A DNA stretch of 64,000 nt from a virus (IMGVR_UViG_3300028572_000010:1-64000); one strand, 5' to 3'; shown: positions 48,456-57,282, numbered from the stretch's first letter. Numbers and translations: made by a program. Notes: generated from the letters alone by a model not told the origin.

Positions 48456-51014
48456 ATGATTCTTAAATTTACTGGTAATAATGACTTTGATTTTGATTGT
48501 GAAAGTGTGGTGCTTTTAAAAGACTCAGGCAAAGAGTTAAAGAAGAGGGCTTCTGCTAAATCATTATTGAAGTACGAAAAGACTCCAAATCAAGAGGATT
48601 TGCATATAATTGCTGTAGGATCATATGAAGGTACAGGATGTTTCTTTAAAGGAGCACCAGTACAAACTATCAATGGTATAAAACCTATAGAAGATATAAA
48701 AGTTGGAGATTTAGTACTTACACATAAAGGCAGATATAGAAAAGTGCTAAAAACCTACGAAAATGATTTTAGTGGAGTTAAAGTATCATTAGATATTGTT
48801 AGTCTGTGTGATAGAATAGAATGCACTGATAATCATCCTATACAAGTAATTAAAGCTGTAGATTTTAGAACTAAACATCGCTGTCCTTCATTATTAGATG
48901 ATGGTGTGAATCCCAAAGATGTATTGGATGATATTATAAGCAAAGCCCCCTATATTCCAGCTAGTGAGATTAAACCTGGAGATTATGTATTAACTCCTAT
49001 TAATATAGATAATGAAGATAAAAAAGAAGTATTTTCTGAAGATGATGCTTATTTGTTTGGTTATTACTTAGCTGAAGGATGTTTGGCGAAAGAATATAGA
49101 GAAGATAGAAGTCATTGTGGTGAGTATACAAAAATCCTGTTTACTATGGCGGTTGGGGATCAGCCTTGTATTGATAAGATCCAATCTATTATAAAGAAAC
49201 TGAATGGGGCCGAAACTAGTATTCAAAAATCATTTACTAGTGAATATGGCAGAAGATTTTCGTTCCAAAATTATGAAAAAGCCCAACAATGCCTAAAACT
49301 ATTTGGTTGTCATTCCACTATAAAATTCTTATCACCTATAATATTCCAGCAATCTATTGAGTGGAAACTTAAGTTCTTAGCTGCTTATTTTGATGGTGAT
49401 GGACATGTTATAGGACCTGATTCAAATGGAGCAGCCAGATATATAGGTTCAATGTCAGCCTCCACAGCTTCTAGAAATCTAGCTTATGATTTACATCGGT
49501 TATTGGCTTCTTGTGGTATAACTTCGAATGTTTATAAAGGAATGAATAAACACTCTAATGGATGCTTTGGAAAAACTGACCATGTTATTTATACTGTAGG
49601 GGTTGGGAGTTGTCATTCGAATAAAATACTACAATATACTCTTCGACTAGCTCCATCAAGTAAACAACCAAAATATCTTGCAGGTAGATCTTGGATTAGT
49701 AGTAATCATTTAGTATTACAAGTTGGACTGGTTGAACTATCTGAAATAGAAGATACAATAAAGTATAATCTAGAAGTTGAAGAAGATAATACATATGTAG
49801 TGGACATCCAAGTACATAATAGCAATCGCAACGGCGATTGCTTTTTAGAGAAGGATTGTATCAAAAATCATCATTATTTCTCTGATAGTAAAAGAGCTGT
49901 GCATAGGCATCATCAAAATAAACCAAATGATCCTAAGTATGGAACTATAAAAGCTTCAGCTTATAATGACAAGATGCGTAGAATAGAATTAGTAGTAGGA
50001 TTGGATAGAGATAAATGTGCAGATATTCTAGATGAGCAAGAACGAACAGGTAATACGAATTGGAGTATGGCTGCAAAAATGGCCTCTGACCTATGCTCTT
50101 GGTGTGGTCATAGAGCTAAAACAGAGAATGATAGATGTGATTGCGTTAAGAATCATTTAGGAGAAATTAATAAAGAGGGTGAAATGTGCCGAATGATTAA
50201 TACTCCGGACCCTAGATGGTTTGAGATTAGTTATGTACGTAGACCTGCTGACAGGATTGGTATGAGCTTATCCAAACTAGCGTCAGATTTAACTTATAAA
50301 CCACTTCCTCCCTCTCACTTCCTTAATCTATACAGTGATATTTATATACCTGATGAATTAATGATTAGTAAGAAAGCTTCGGATAAAAGGGAATTACTAA
50401 CGAAATTAGCAGAATTAGAAAAGTATGTGGATGCTGTAACTAAAGGTAATCCAGTTACTAGTAAGGATAAGTTTATTAAGGAACATGGACATAAACTTAA
50501 GCATACTCCTAATATAGATAGTAATAGCATAGATTCATTACGTAAACTAGATCCAGGTACTGTATTGAAGACATTGGCAGATCATGGAATAGTTTTAAAG
50601 CCTGAGGATTTTAGTAGATATGTGTTTGATGATAAGGTTAAGCCTGAGCGAGTAGAAGGAATGAAGACACATTTACCTCATATCTATAATAAGCTGGATA
50701 ATGATAAGGCTGTAAACTCTGAAACATTTGATCCTAGCCTGCATACTCATACTCCTCATGATTTGGATAAGACGGTTAAAGGTTTGGAGGAAGGGCATAG
50801 TTTGAAAGAAGGTCCAGTAGTTAGAAGACTAATGATTGTAATTTGTGGTAGTGGGAATATTAAGAGAGAAGAACAAGAACCTACTAAAGAAGCATGTGAC
50901 CTGGAATTTGCAAAGAAGTATGCGGAGTATCAGCTAGCTAGTTTAAACTACATTAATGAACAAGGTAAGCTAACTGATGATATTCTACTTAATACTATTT
51001 TAATGAATCAGTAA
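48456..51014 (+). CDS. putative prohead maturation protease with intein
   Basis: 852 residues, 458 after intein removal. Exteins join as GSYEGTG-SNRNGDCF. The blocks KNHHYFSDSKRAVHRHHQNK, RRIELVVGLDRDK, CSWCGHRAKTENDRCDCVKN and WFEISYVRRPADR match the family of phage head maturation proteases (YEGTGxNRNGD; FFDISxVxxPAD), in which the His and Ser form the active site. Such proteases cut scaffold and N-terminal targeting peptides during head maturation. Position ahead of scaffold and capsid genes fits. The acidic and helical C-terminus (from about residue 640) may be a scaffold-type extension. Confidence 0.7.
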   Translation: MILKFTGNNDFDFDCESVVLLKDSGKELKKRASAKSLLKYEKTPNQEDLHIIAVGSYEGTGCFFKGAPVQTINGIKPIEDIKVGDLVLTHKGRYRKVLKTYENDFSGVKVSLDIVSLCDRIECTDNHPIQVIKAVDFRTKHRCPSLLDDGVNPKDVLDDIISKAPYIPASEIKPGDYVLTPINIDNEDKKEVFSEDDAYLFGYYLAEGCLAKEYREDRSHCGEYTKILFTMAVGDQPCIDKIQSIIKKLNGAETSIQKSFTSEYGRRFSFQNYEKAQQCLKLFGCHSTIKFLSPIIFQQSIEWKLKFLAAYFDGDGHVIGPDSNGAARYIGSMSASTASRNLAYDLHRLLASCGITSNVYKGMNKHSNGCFGKTDHVIYTVGVGSCHSNKILQYTLRLAPSSKQPKYLAGRSWISSNHLVLQVGLVELSEIEDTIKYNLEVEEDNTYVVDIQVHNSNRNGDCFLEKDCIKNHHYFSDSKRAVHRHHQNKPNDPKYGTIKASAYNDKMRRIELVVGLDRDKCADILDEQERTGNTNWSMAAKMASDLCSWCGHRAKTENDRCDCVKNHLGEINKEGEMCRMINTPDPRWFEISYVRRPADRIGMSLSKLASDLTYKPLPPSHFLNLYSDIYIPDELMISKKASDKRELLTKLAELEKYVDAVTKGNPVTSKDKFIKEHGHKLKHTPNIDSNSIDSLRKLDPGTVLKTLADHGIVLKPEDFSRYVFDDKVKPERVEGMKTHLPHIYNKLDNDKAVNSETFDPSLHTHTPHDLDKTVKGLEEGHSLKEGPVVRRLMIVICGSGNIKREEQEPTKEACDLEFAKKYAEYQLASLNYINEQGKLTDDILLNTILMNQ
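48639..49820 (+). other. full-length LAGLIDADG intein in prohead protease
   Basis: 394 codons. Starts CFFKGAPVQTINGIKPIEDI, block B CTDNHPIQ, LAGLIDADG motifs LFGYYLAEGCL and LAAYFDGDGHV, and ends DIQVHN with Ser at +1. A complete class 1 intein. Confidence 0.92.
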
Positions 51015-51017
51015 GTT

Positions 51018-51680
51018 ATGAATGAAGAATCTTTTAAATACGGTTTCATTAAAGCTGCTATCGATAATGGATTAAATCTATTACAGACAGGAGAACTACT
51101 CAAATTAGCTGAATCTTCTGGGTTAGGTAGATACTTTGCCCAAAAAGCTATAGCTGCGCAAACATATGTAGATAATCCAGCTAGATCAGTTCCTGGTATG
51201 ATGTTAGGTTCTGTTCCTTATGTTAGTTTGTTAGGTACCCCAGAAATGTTCGCCAGCCGTTTCTTAGGTAAAAAAGATGAACGAGGGAAAAGGATGAATC
51301 AAAGTTTGCAAGATATGAAGGCAAGGACAACGGGTGAAAATACATGGCATAGTGCTAAACAATGGGCAAAACCTATGGCACTATTAGGTGGTCTTGCTGG
51401 TGCTGCTATTGGTGGATATGCAGGTAGCCACGTTGGGCCTGACCCCGAAATACTAAACACAAAAGAAATGCTAATGAATGGTGGAGTAGGAGCCTTAATT
51501 GGTACTGGTGTTGGAGGTTTGGTTGGAGGTTTGGGCGGAGGTTTGGGTGGTGCAATAAACAAATATATTACAAATAATACTACTAATGAATCACAACATA
51601 GGGCACTTAAAATGAAGAATGAACATCCTTATCTCACTGCTTTGCCTTTTGGTGATATGATTGGTGCAAGGATGGGTTAA
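51018..51680 (+). CDS. tagged glycine-zipper putative internal virion protein
   Basis: 220 residues. N-terminal tag EESFKYGFIKAAIDNGLNLL continues into ELLKLAE, so the unit is a helical hairpin of about 28 residues. Gly-rich membrane segments lie at about 118-135 (LLGGLAGAAIGGYAGS) and 152-180 (GVGALIGTGVGGLVGGLGGG). Three bases downstream of the protease gene. Confidence 0.55.
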   Translation: MNEESFKYGFIKAAIDNGLNLLQTGELLKLAESSGLGRYFAQKAIAAQTYVDNPARSVPGMMLGSVPYVSLLGTPEMFASRFLGKKDERGKRMNQSLQDMKARTTGENTWHSAKQWAKPMALLGGLAGAAIGGYAGSHVGPDPEILNTKEMLMNGGVGALIGTGVGGLVGGLGGGLGGAINKYITNNTTNESQHRALKMKNEHPYLTALPFGDMIGARMG

Positions 51681-51685
51681 ACTCT

Positions 51686-51832
51686 ATGAATAAGTCAGTT
51701 AAAGAAAATAAAATAAAAATAGCATTCAAAGCTGGTTTCTTCAAAGCTGCTGCAGAATTAGGTATAGATAATAACTTCACTAACAAACTATATAATAAGA
51801 GGGCTGGTTGGCTTAAACAATATATTAAATGA
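51686..51832 (+). CDS. small tag-only protein
   Basis: 48 residues, basic. Residues about 11-27 (KIAFKAGFFKAAAELGIDNN) are one copy of the [FY]xxGFxKxA unit and little else is present. The stop overlaps the start of the next gene as ATGA. It may be a free tag or a small packaged peptide. Confidence 0.55.
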   Translation: MNKSVKENKIKIAFKAGFFKAAAELGIDNNFTNKLYNKRAGWLKQYIK

Positions 51833-53229
51833 GTTTTGAAGTACTAAGAGATATAATAAAGAACTCCACCAAATTTGGTGGAGTTCCTCTTTATACTAAG
51901 CTAGCTGATTTTGCTCCTGGAATTAAAGATAGAAACAACTATGGAAATGTAAAAGATATTCCACTCTATAAAAAGCTTAAGTTCGTTGTTCAAAATCATT
52001 ATGCTAGGAAGGCTGGATTTCACCATGATATTAGATTAGGAGATAAAGAACTCCATAGTTTTGTATCTAAACATGGACTACCTAAACCTGGAGAGAAGAG
52101 GTTATTTATCCAACAACCTTTACATACTAGAGAATATGCAGATTTTCGAGGAGAGATTAAAAGTGGATATGGGGCTGGAAAAGTAACCACCAATGAATCA
52201 GGCAGTGCTATTGTAACTAAAGCTGAACCTAAAAAGATTAACTTCACCTTATTACATAGAAAGTTTCCTGAACAGTTCTCCTTAATCAATACTAAAGGTA
52301 AAAACTGGTTGGCATTAAATACAAGTCCTACCAATGCTAAGAAGTATATTAAGAATCCAGAAGCATTGAATAAATTAAAAATGAAGTCTCTAACTAATCC
52401 AGACTTAAAAGAACTATCTAAGACACATCTAATCTCAGCTAAATTGAGTGGGGCTTCGAACTTGTTTAGACTTAATAAAAATAGTGTAGATGTAGTATCT
52501 TATAGAGTTAGTAAGACTGGGAGGCCTATAATACATACTCTTAAAATGTTCGGACTAGATAAACAAGACTTGGATATACCAGATGAATTGGTTGGTACTA
52601 TATTGAGAGGTGAACTATATGGTATTAGAAATGGTGAAGCTATACCTGAACAAACTTTAGGTGGGCTGCTTAATTCTAGTACTGAGAAGTCATTAAATAC
52701 ACAGAAGAAGGAAAAGATAAAACTTAAAGCTGCCATATTTGATATAGTAGGATTTAAAGGTGGCCCAGATAATAGAAGAGCTAAAATACAAGAGATACTA
52801 CAACACCTACCTAAAGATAAATTTGAAGAAGTACCGTATCTAGATAGAGAAAATGTAGTTAAGAAGATACAGGATATAGCTAAAGGTAAGAATAAGTTGA
52901 CTAGTGAGGGTGTGGTAGCCTGGTCTAGAAAAAATAATGAGCCTTTTAAATTGAAGAACTTTATTGAAAGAGATGTATATGCTAGAGGATTTTCTGAAGG
53001 TAAGGGTAGATTGAAGAATAAAGGAGTGGGTGCAGTTAAATATTCTTTAACACCTAAAAGTAAAGTAGTAGGTGAGGTTGCGAGTGGATTGACTGATGCT
53101 ACTAGAAAAGATATATACAACAATCCTAAAGATTATTTAGGACGAGTAGCTAATGTAAGATATAGTAAGCAGATGAGAAGTGGGGCCTTATTCCAACCCT
53201 CATTCCTAGCCTGGCATGAATCGAAGTAA
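51829..53229 (+). CDS. 3'-phosphoesterase and ATP-dependent DNA ligase fusion
   Basis: 466 residues. Residues about 47-125 match the LigD phosphoesterase domain: KFVVQNHYARKAGFHHDIRL, YADFRGEI, GYGAGKVT, with the metal-binding His and Asp in HHDIRL. Residues about 200-465 match ATP-dependent ligases: a motif I site KLSGAS (Lys205, usual KxDG, here Ser for Asp), ELYG, AAIFDIVGF and EGVVAWSRKN. Bacterial LigD repairs broken ends without a template. The phage version may repair or close its own genome. The Ser in motif I could reduce activity. Confidence 0.7.
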   Translation: MSFEVLRDIIKNSTKFGGVPLYTKLADFAPGIKDRNNYGNVKDIPLYKKLKFVVQNHYARKAGFHHDIRLGDKELHSFVSKHGLPKPGEKRLFIQQPLHTREYADFRGEIKSGYGAGKVTTNESGSAIVTKAEPKKINFTLLHRKFPEQFSLINTKGKNWLALNTSPTNAKKYIKNPEALNKLKMKSLTNPDLKELSKTHLISAKLSGASNLFRLNKNSVDVVSYRVSKTGRPIIHTLKMFGLDKQDLDIPDELVGTILRGELYGIRNGEAIPEQTLGGLLNSSTEKSLNTQKKEKIKLKAAIFDIVGFKGGPDNRRAKIQEILQHLPKDKFEEVPYLDRENVVKKIQDIAKGKNKLTSEGVVAWSRKNNEPFKLKNFIERDVYARGFSEGKGRLKNKGVGAVKYSLTPKSKVVGEVASGLTDATRKDIYNNPKDYLGRVANVRYSKQMRSGALFQPSFLAWHESK

Positions 53230-53230
53230 T

Positions 53231-53641
53231 ATGGAACTTAAATGTAAAAATTGTGGTAAAGTATTAAAAGGTAGATGGAAAAACTACTGTTCTAGAAAAT
53301 GTGGTTCTCTATTCTACATAGCTAGCCATCACCATGAAACTGATATAGAGAAGAAGATGAGAGAATGGTTGGAGAAACAAAATATAAACTTTAAATCTCA
53401 AGTAAGTATAAAGAATATTTCTGTTCCTGACTTTGTTTTAGATAATAATGTATTGATTTATTGTGATGGAGATAGATGGCATTCAGGAGCTAAAAGAAGA
53501 TTTCGTGATGCCAGGATAAATAGTAGATTACAAAAGTTAAATTATATTGTTCTAAGATATAAAGGTTCTGCCATACTAAAAGAGTTTGATAAAGTTGCAG
53601 AAGATATATTAACACATTTATCAGCTTGTAATAATATATAA
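53231..53641 (+). CDS. Vsr-like nuclease with zinc ribbon
   Basis: 136 residues from ATG at 53231, just after the ligase stop (an earlier Met at 53216 lies in that gene). N-terminus CKNCGKVLKGRWKNYCSRKC is a zinc ribbon. Residues about 60-120 (INFKSQVSIKNISVPDFVLD, LIYCDGDRWH, YIVLRYKGSAIL) fit the PD-(D/E)xK fold of Vsr-type endonucleases, including Asp in VPDFV and CDGDxWH. Many such phage proteins act as homing enzymes. Confidence 0.65.
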   Translation: MELKCKNCGKVLKGRWKNYCSRKCGSLFYIASHHHETDIEKKMREWLEKQNINFKSQVSIKNISVPDFVLDNNVLIYCDGDRWHSGAKRRFRDARINSRLQKLNYIVLRYKGSAILKEFDKVAEDILTHLSACNNI

Positions 53642-53682
53642 ATAAGTTAAAATGATTAAAGATATCACTTACAATTAACAAT

Positions 53683-54555
53683 ATGCCTAGTACTAGTCAG
53701 AAACAAGAAAAGTTCTTTAATTTTGTGCATGCAGTTCAAAAGGGTGAAGCTAGTGGTAAAGGCTATCCTAAAGTAGAAGAAGTTGCGCACGAACTGAAAC
53801 CAAGCTCTGTAGAACATTTTATGGGAAGAGGACATATAGATAAATCACTGCCTAAAAGAGCAGAAATACTTAAAACTATTAAGAAACAGATGAATAAAGA
53901 AAAGCGAGCAGGCTGGTATGAAGAATATCGTAATAACATCAACAATATTAATGGGCACTATTCTCCAGAAAAATTCAAAGACATGACCGGTATTGATGTT
54001 AAGCGAGGTAGTTGTGAATGTGGTAAATGTCCTGAGTGTATCGGACATGGAGATGAACAAGAAGATAAGAAACTAATTAAAGAGATAGTTAAACCTGAAG
54101 CACTTAAAGACATGAACAAAGAAGCATTTGATAGAGGATTTATAAAGACTGCACTGACTAACGGAGTACAACCTCTATTAGCTGTTAAATTATTGAAGCA
54201 CGCCTTTGATATGCATCAATTACAACAATTAATAGCTCAACACCCTGAAGCTGCTGGTGCTATAGGTGGTGGATTGGGTGGAGCTAGTTTAGGAGCTATG
54301 GCTGGTGGGAAAGAACATAGAGGTAGTGGAGCTTTACTAGGTGGATTGACTGGAGCTGGTTTGGGTGGATTAGGTGGTGCTTCAATTGACCCACATGTAC
54401 TAGCTAAACTATTAGGCCAACAAGAATTACCTTCTAGTGCTCCTGGTGGTAGTCATGGTCCTTTGTCTGCCTTAACTGATGGAGCATTCAATGCACCAAA
54501 GCCTAATCAAGATGAAACTAACGTAATTAATGGTGCTATAAACCACGGTCCTTAA
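53683..54555 (+). CDS. DUF3008-like domain, tag and glycine zipper in one protein
   Basis: 290 residues. Residues 1-70 (MPSTSQKQEKFFNFVHAVQK, EVAHELKPSSVEHF) match small phage proteins of the DUF3008 type. A Cys cluster CECGKCPECIGH (about 107-118) could bind a metal. From about 145 the tag unit appears internally (NKEAFDRGFIKTALTNGVQP, LLAVKLLKHA). Residues about 190-235 are a Gly-zipper (GGGLGGASLGAMAGG). This could be a fusion of a tagged membrane protein to a separate N-terminal domain. Tag position is internal, so cleavage before it would expose it. Confidence 0.55.
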   Translation: MPSTSQKQEKFFNFVHAVQKGEASGKGYPKVEEVAHELKPSSVEHFMGRGHIDKSLPKRAEILKTIKKQMNKEKRAGWYEEYRNNINNINGHYSPEKFKDMTGIDVKRGSCECGKCPECIGHGDEQEDKKLIKEIVKPEALKDMNKEAFDRGFIKTALTNGVQPLLAVKLLKHAFDMHQLQQLIAQHPEAAGAIGGGLGGASLGAMAGGKEHRGSGALLGGLTGAGLGGLGGASIDPHVLAKLLGQQELPSSAPGGSHGPLSALTDGAFNAPKPNQDETNVINGAINHGP

Positions 54556-54567
54556 GATACTAAATAG

Positions 54568-54596
54568 TTGACGATTTAATCAATTTAACATATTAT
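54568..54596 (+). promoter_or_regulatory. sigma70-like promoter
   Basis: TTGACG (54568-54573), 17-base spacer, TATTAT (54591-54596), 22 bases before ATG at 54619. Confidence 0.7.
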
Positions 54597-54618
54597 AATT
54601 ATAACAACACAGGATATC

Positions 54619-55419
54619 ATGAATAATTTATACGTCCAAGAGTTCACTAAGCAAGCTTTGGCTAATGGTGTACCTCAACAAAACATTGCCGCCCTTCTAA
54701 ACAAGGCCTCTCAAATTGCTAGTAGACAAACAAAAACTGCAGCTGCTCCTAAACTAGATATTGTAGATAGTTTACTTAAGAATGCTGGAATGGAAAAGAA
54801 TGCTTCTTCGATTAGTTATGTAAATGGTATTCTTAATGAAGCATTTATGAATGGTGCTAATGTTGCCCAAGCTTTGCAATTCACCAAGACTGCTCTAGAT
54901 GCCACCAATACTAAGTTGGCATTTATGTCTAAGGTTAATGCCATCGCTAATGACCCAAGACTCAGCCAATATGCTGAAGGGTTTATTGGTATGGCTAAAC
55001 AAGCTGGTCTAAGTCAAGATGAAGCTGTTTCACTTTTAGTTGATGTTGTTGATAGAGAGAAGCAAGCACATGGTTCAGATGATAGTACCGGAATGTTTAA
55101 GCAACCTCCTGATGCTGGTGCCGGTGCTCCTCCTAGTGATCCTTCTGCTGGTGCACCTCCAAGTCCTGGTGGTCCTAGTGGTCCTGGTAGTGATCCTAGC
55201 CAAGGTGCTCCAGGTGCTGATGCTGAAACTGCACAAATTATGCAGATGCTTCAAAGCTTGCCTCCTGAAGAACAGCAACAAATAATTCAAAGTCTTTTAG
55301 CTGCAATTAGTGGCCAAGGTGGTGGACCAAGTCCAGCCGGAGCAGGTCCTGCCGGAGCACCCCCAGGAGGTCCTGGTGCAATGCCTCCAATGCCAGCTGG
55401 TCCCCAAGGTCCCTCCTAA
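54619..55419 (+). CDS. triple-tag Pro/Gly-rich putative virion protein
   Basis: 266 residues. Three copies of the helical unit: LYVQEFTKQALANGV...ALLNKA (2-30), SYVNGILNEAFMNGA...FTKTA (65-92) and QYAEGFIGMAKQAGLSQDEA (about 114-140). The C-terminal half is Pro/Gly/Ala-rich low complexity. The repetition shows the unit is a domain and not just a leader. Has its own promoter ahead of scaffold-like and capsid genes. Confidence 0.55.
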   Translation: MNNLYVQEFTKQALANGVPQQNIAALLNKASQIASRQTKTAAAPKLDIVDSLLKNAGMEKNASSISYVNGILNEAFMNGANVAQALQFTKTALDATNTKLAFMSKVNAIANDPRLSQYAEGFIGMAKQAGLSQDEAVSLLVDVVDREKQAHGSDDSTGMFKQPPDAGAGAPPSDPSAGAPPSPGGPSGPGSDPSQGAPGADAETAQIMQMLQSLPPEEQQQIIQSLLAAISGQGGGPSPAGAGPAGAPPGGPGAMPPMPAGPQGPS

Positions 55420-55461
55420 TAAAGCTAGATAATAACTAATAACCACTAACCAATAATAATT

Positions 55462-56628
55462 ATGGGTAAAATTACTAAGAATGCAGCCTTTCTAGAACAA
55501 CTTAATACTATGATCAAGAAAGAAGCCACTGCAGGAGTAGCTACAGGTAAGCCTGGAGCTGATACACATTATACAGAAGTAAGCAAGGAACATGAAAAGG
55601 TAGACAAGAATAAAGAAGGTCACCCCGAACATAATCCTCAAGAGTTTAAACAAGAGATGGGTAATGACAAGGCTATTAAGAATGCTGAAGCCACTCCTAC
55701 TCCTGAACCTGAAAAAGTAGCGGAAATTGCCAAGGAAGCCAAGAAAGAAGAATGTGCGGTTCCTAATACTAAGCCTGCTGAAGTAGCTAAAGAAGAAGCT
55801 CCTACTACAATTATGCAACATGAAGGTAAGAAAATGGCTGCTGAATCTGGCGCTAATGAAAAGTTGGCTCAGTTAGGTCAGCAATTGTTAGATACTATTA
55901 ATGAGATGCAGAAGTCAGGTGAAGCTGGTAAGGCTACCGGTAAACCCTCTGCTGATACACATTACGTCTCTGTTAGTAAAGAGACTGAGAAGGTTAATAA
56001 GAATAAGGAAGGTCATCCCGAACACAATCCTCAAGAATTTAAGCAGGAAAAAGGTAATGACAAGGCTATTAAGAATGCTGAAGAACTTGAATTGGATAAG
56101 GAAGCTAGCTTTGAGTTGGGTAGACAGTTTGCTCGTGAATTCTTGAAGAGTAAGACTGCTAGTGTAGATGCTAATATCTATAAGGAAGCGGGTAGGAGAG
56201 ACTTCGAAGCTCTTATTGCTACTGCTGCGGCTGAACTAGAAAATGAGAATAAAGTAGTTGCTCCTAAACCTGTTACTAAGCAAGCTAATGTTAATGATGC
56301 TCAACTCCAGAAACAGGCAGAAGAACAGCAAGTTAAGCAGGCAGAAGAAGCCGGTGCCCAAGCGTTCTATGCTCTTTTGAAGCAGGCACAGGAAGAAGAA
56401 CAAGCTAATCAAATCAAGGCTGCATTTGAACAGAAGGTTAATGCTTTGACTAATGAGAAGTATGCAGCTGAAAAGAAAGCTAAAGAACTGGCTGACAAGG
56501 TAGCTCATTATGAAACTACTATTGAGAAGCAGGCAGAAGAAGCTAAACTTGATGCTAAATTTGCTTCCTGGGGTGGTAGAGTAGTGGAAGAAGTTATTGC
56601 TAGACTTAAGACTGAGTCTGCTAAATAA
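55462..56628 (+). CDS. scaffold-like protein with internal duplication
   Basis: 388 residues, highly charged, Ala/Lys/Glu rich and mostly helix. Residues 27-76 and 158-207 are a duplicated 50-residue unit (pattern TGKPxADTHYxxVSKE ... EGHPEHNPQEFKQE). The C-terminal half is a coiled coil. Length and position just before the capsid gene fit a scaffold or core protein, a target of the protease. No enzyme motif. Confidence 0.6.
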   Translation: MGKITKNAAFLEQLNTMIKKEATAGVATGKPGADTHYTEVSKEHEKVDKNKEGHPEHNPQEFKQEMGNDKAIKNAEATPTPEPEKVAEIAKEAKKEECAVPNTKPAEVAKEEAPTTIMQHEGKKMAAESGANEKLAQLGQQLLDTINEMQKSGEAGKATGKPSADTHYVSVSKETEKVNKNKEGHPEHNPQEFKQEKGNDKAIKNAEELELDKEASFELGRQFAREFLKSKTASVDANIYKEAGRRDFEALIATAAAELENENKVVAPKPVTKQANVNDAQLQKQAEEQQVKQAEEAGAQAFYALLKQAQEEEQANQIKAAFEQKVNALTNEKYAAEKKAKELADKVAHYETTIEKQAEEAKLDAKFASWGGRVVEEVIARLKTESAK

Positions 56629-56792
56629 TGCCTTCTCTGTTAAATAAACTTCAGACTAAGCTAGAAGTAAATAAACCTACTTCTAGCAAAGTTAATAGCA
56701 ATAGTCTGGATAAACTCCCAGATAAAGAAAAGTTAAAGGTAATCGATTATATAAGTGCAGTAAAACATCTATCTAAACAAGCTAATGGATAA
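56628..56792 (+). CDS. small hydrophilic protein
   Basis: 54 residues, Lys/Asn/Ser rich with two short helices. The start overlaps the previous stop (TAATG) and the stop overlaps the next start, so translation is supported by context. Function unknown. Confidence 0.5.
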   Translation: MPSLLNKLQTKLEVNKPTSSKVNSNSLDKLPDKEKLKVIDYISAVKHLSKQANG

Positions 56793-57180
56793 TAATTTTT
56801 TACATCAAGCGGCATCCTTTATTAAGTTAGCTATAGAAGTAAATGAAGATTTGCAAGATAGATTGTTGAATCAAATAAAAGCTGCTACCGTTCAAGAATT
56901 AAATAAAGAAAAATATAAGATGGCTTTGAATAAGGTTGCTGATGTTTTATATGATAGTGATTTTTTGAGTGGGGAACATGAGAAGAGAAGCTTTGTTAAA
57001 AAAGCTATGGAAGATCCTATCTATATAATAAGGACACTCGAAAAGGTTTGTGCTGCTAGTGATGTGGCGCAAATAGGTAAACCTGCTAGAATTGCGGCTA
57101 GACCTAAAACTGCTGAATCCTACGACCCCGTAATGGAAGCTGCTTTCGGTTATAGTGCTAGAACTTTGGTTGACGAATAG
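56785..57180 (+). CDS. hypothetical helical protein
   Basis: 131 residues. N-terminus MDNNFLHQAASFIKLAIEVN is a variant of the tag helix. Helical centre, then a Pro/Arg-containing tail. Ends before a strong terminator. Function unknown. Confidence 0.5.
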   Translation: MDNNFLHQAASFIKLAIEVNEDLQDRLLNQIKAATVQELNKEKYKMALNKVADVLYDSDFLSGEHEKRSFVKKAMEDPIYIIRTLEKVCAASDVAQIGKPARIAARPKTAESYDPVMEAAFGYSARTLVDE

Positions 57181-57208
57181 GTTGGTTGATTGATTATTCA
57201 TATATTGA

Positions 57209-57245
57209 GGGTGGTTAATTAAGTTTAACCACCCTTCTTATTTTT
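57209..57245 (+). terminator. intrinsic terminator
   Basis: GGGTGGTTAA / TTAACCACCC stem with a 6-base loop, followed by a T-rich run. Confidence 0.9.
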
Positions 57246-57269
57246 AGGTATTAGTATTAATTTCAAAGC

Positions 57270-57282
57270 CTTCTTCTTTCAT
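57270..57282. repeat. CTTCTTCTTTCAT repeat, left side of HNH cassette
   Basis: 13-base sequence found again at 58192 and 60007, with 12-base forms at 42335-42346 and, in reverse orientation (ATGAAAGAAGA), at 36309, 47421 and 61683. All are in gene boundaries of the plus-strand block. Confidence 0.6.
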
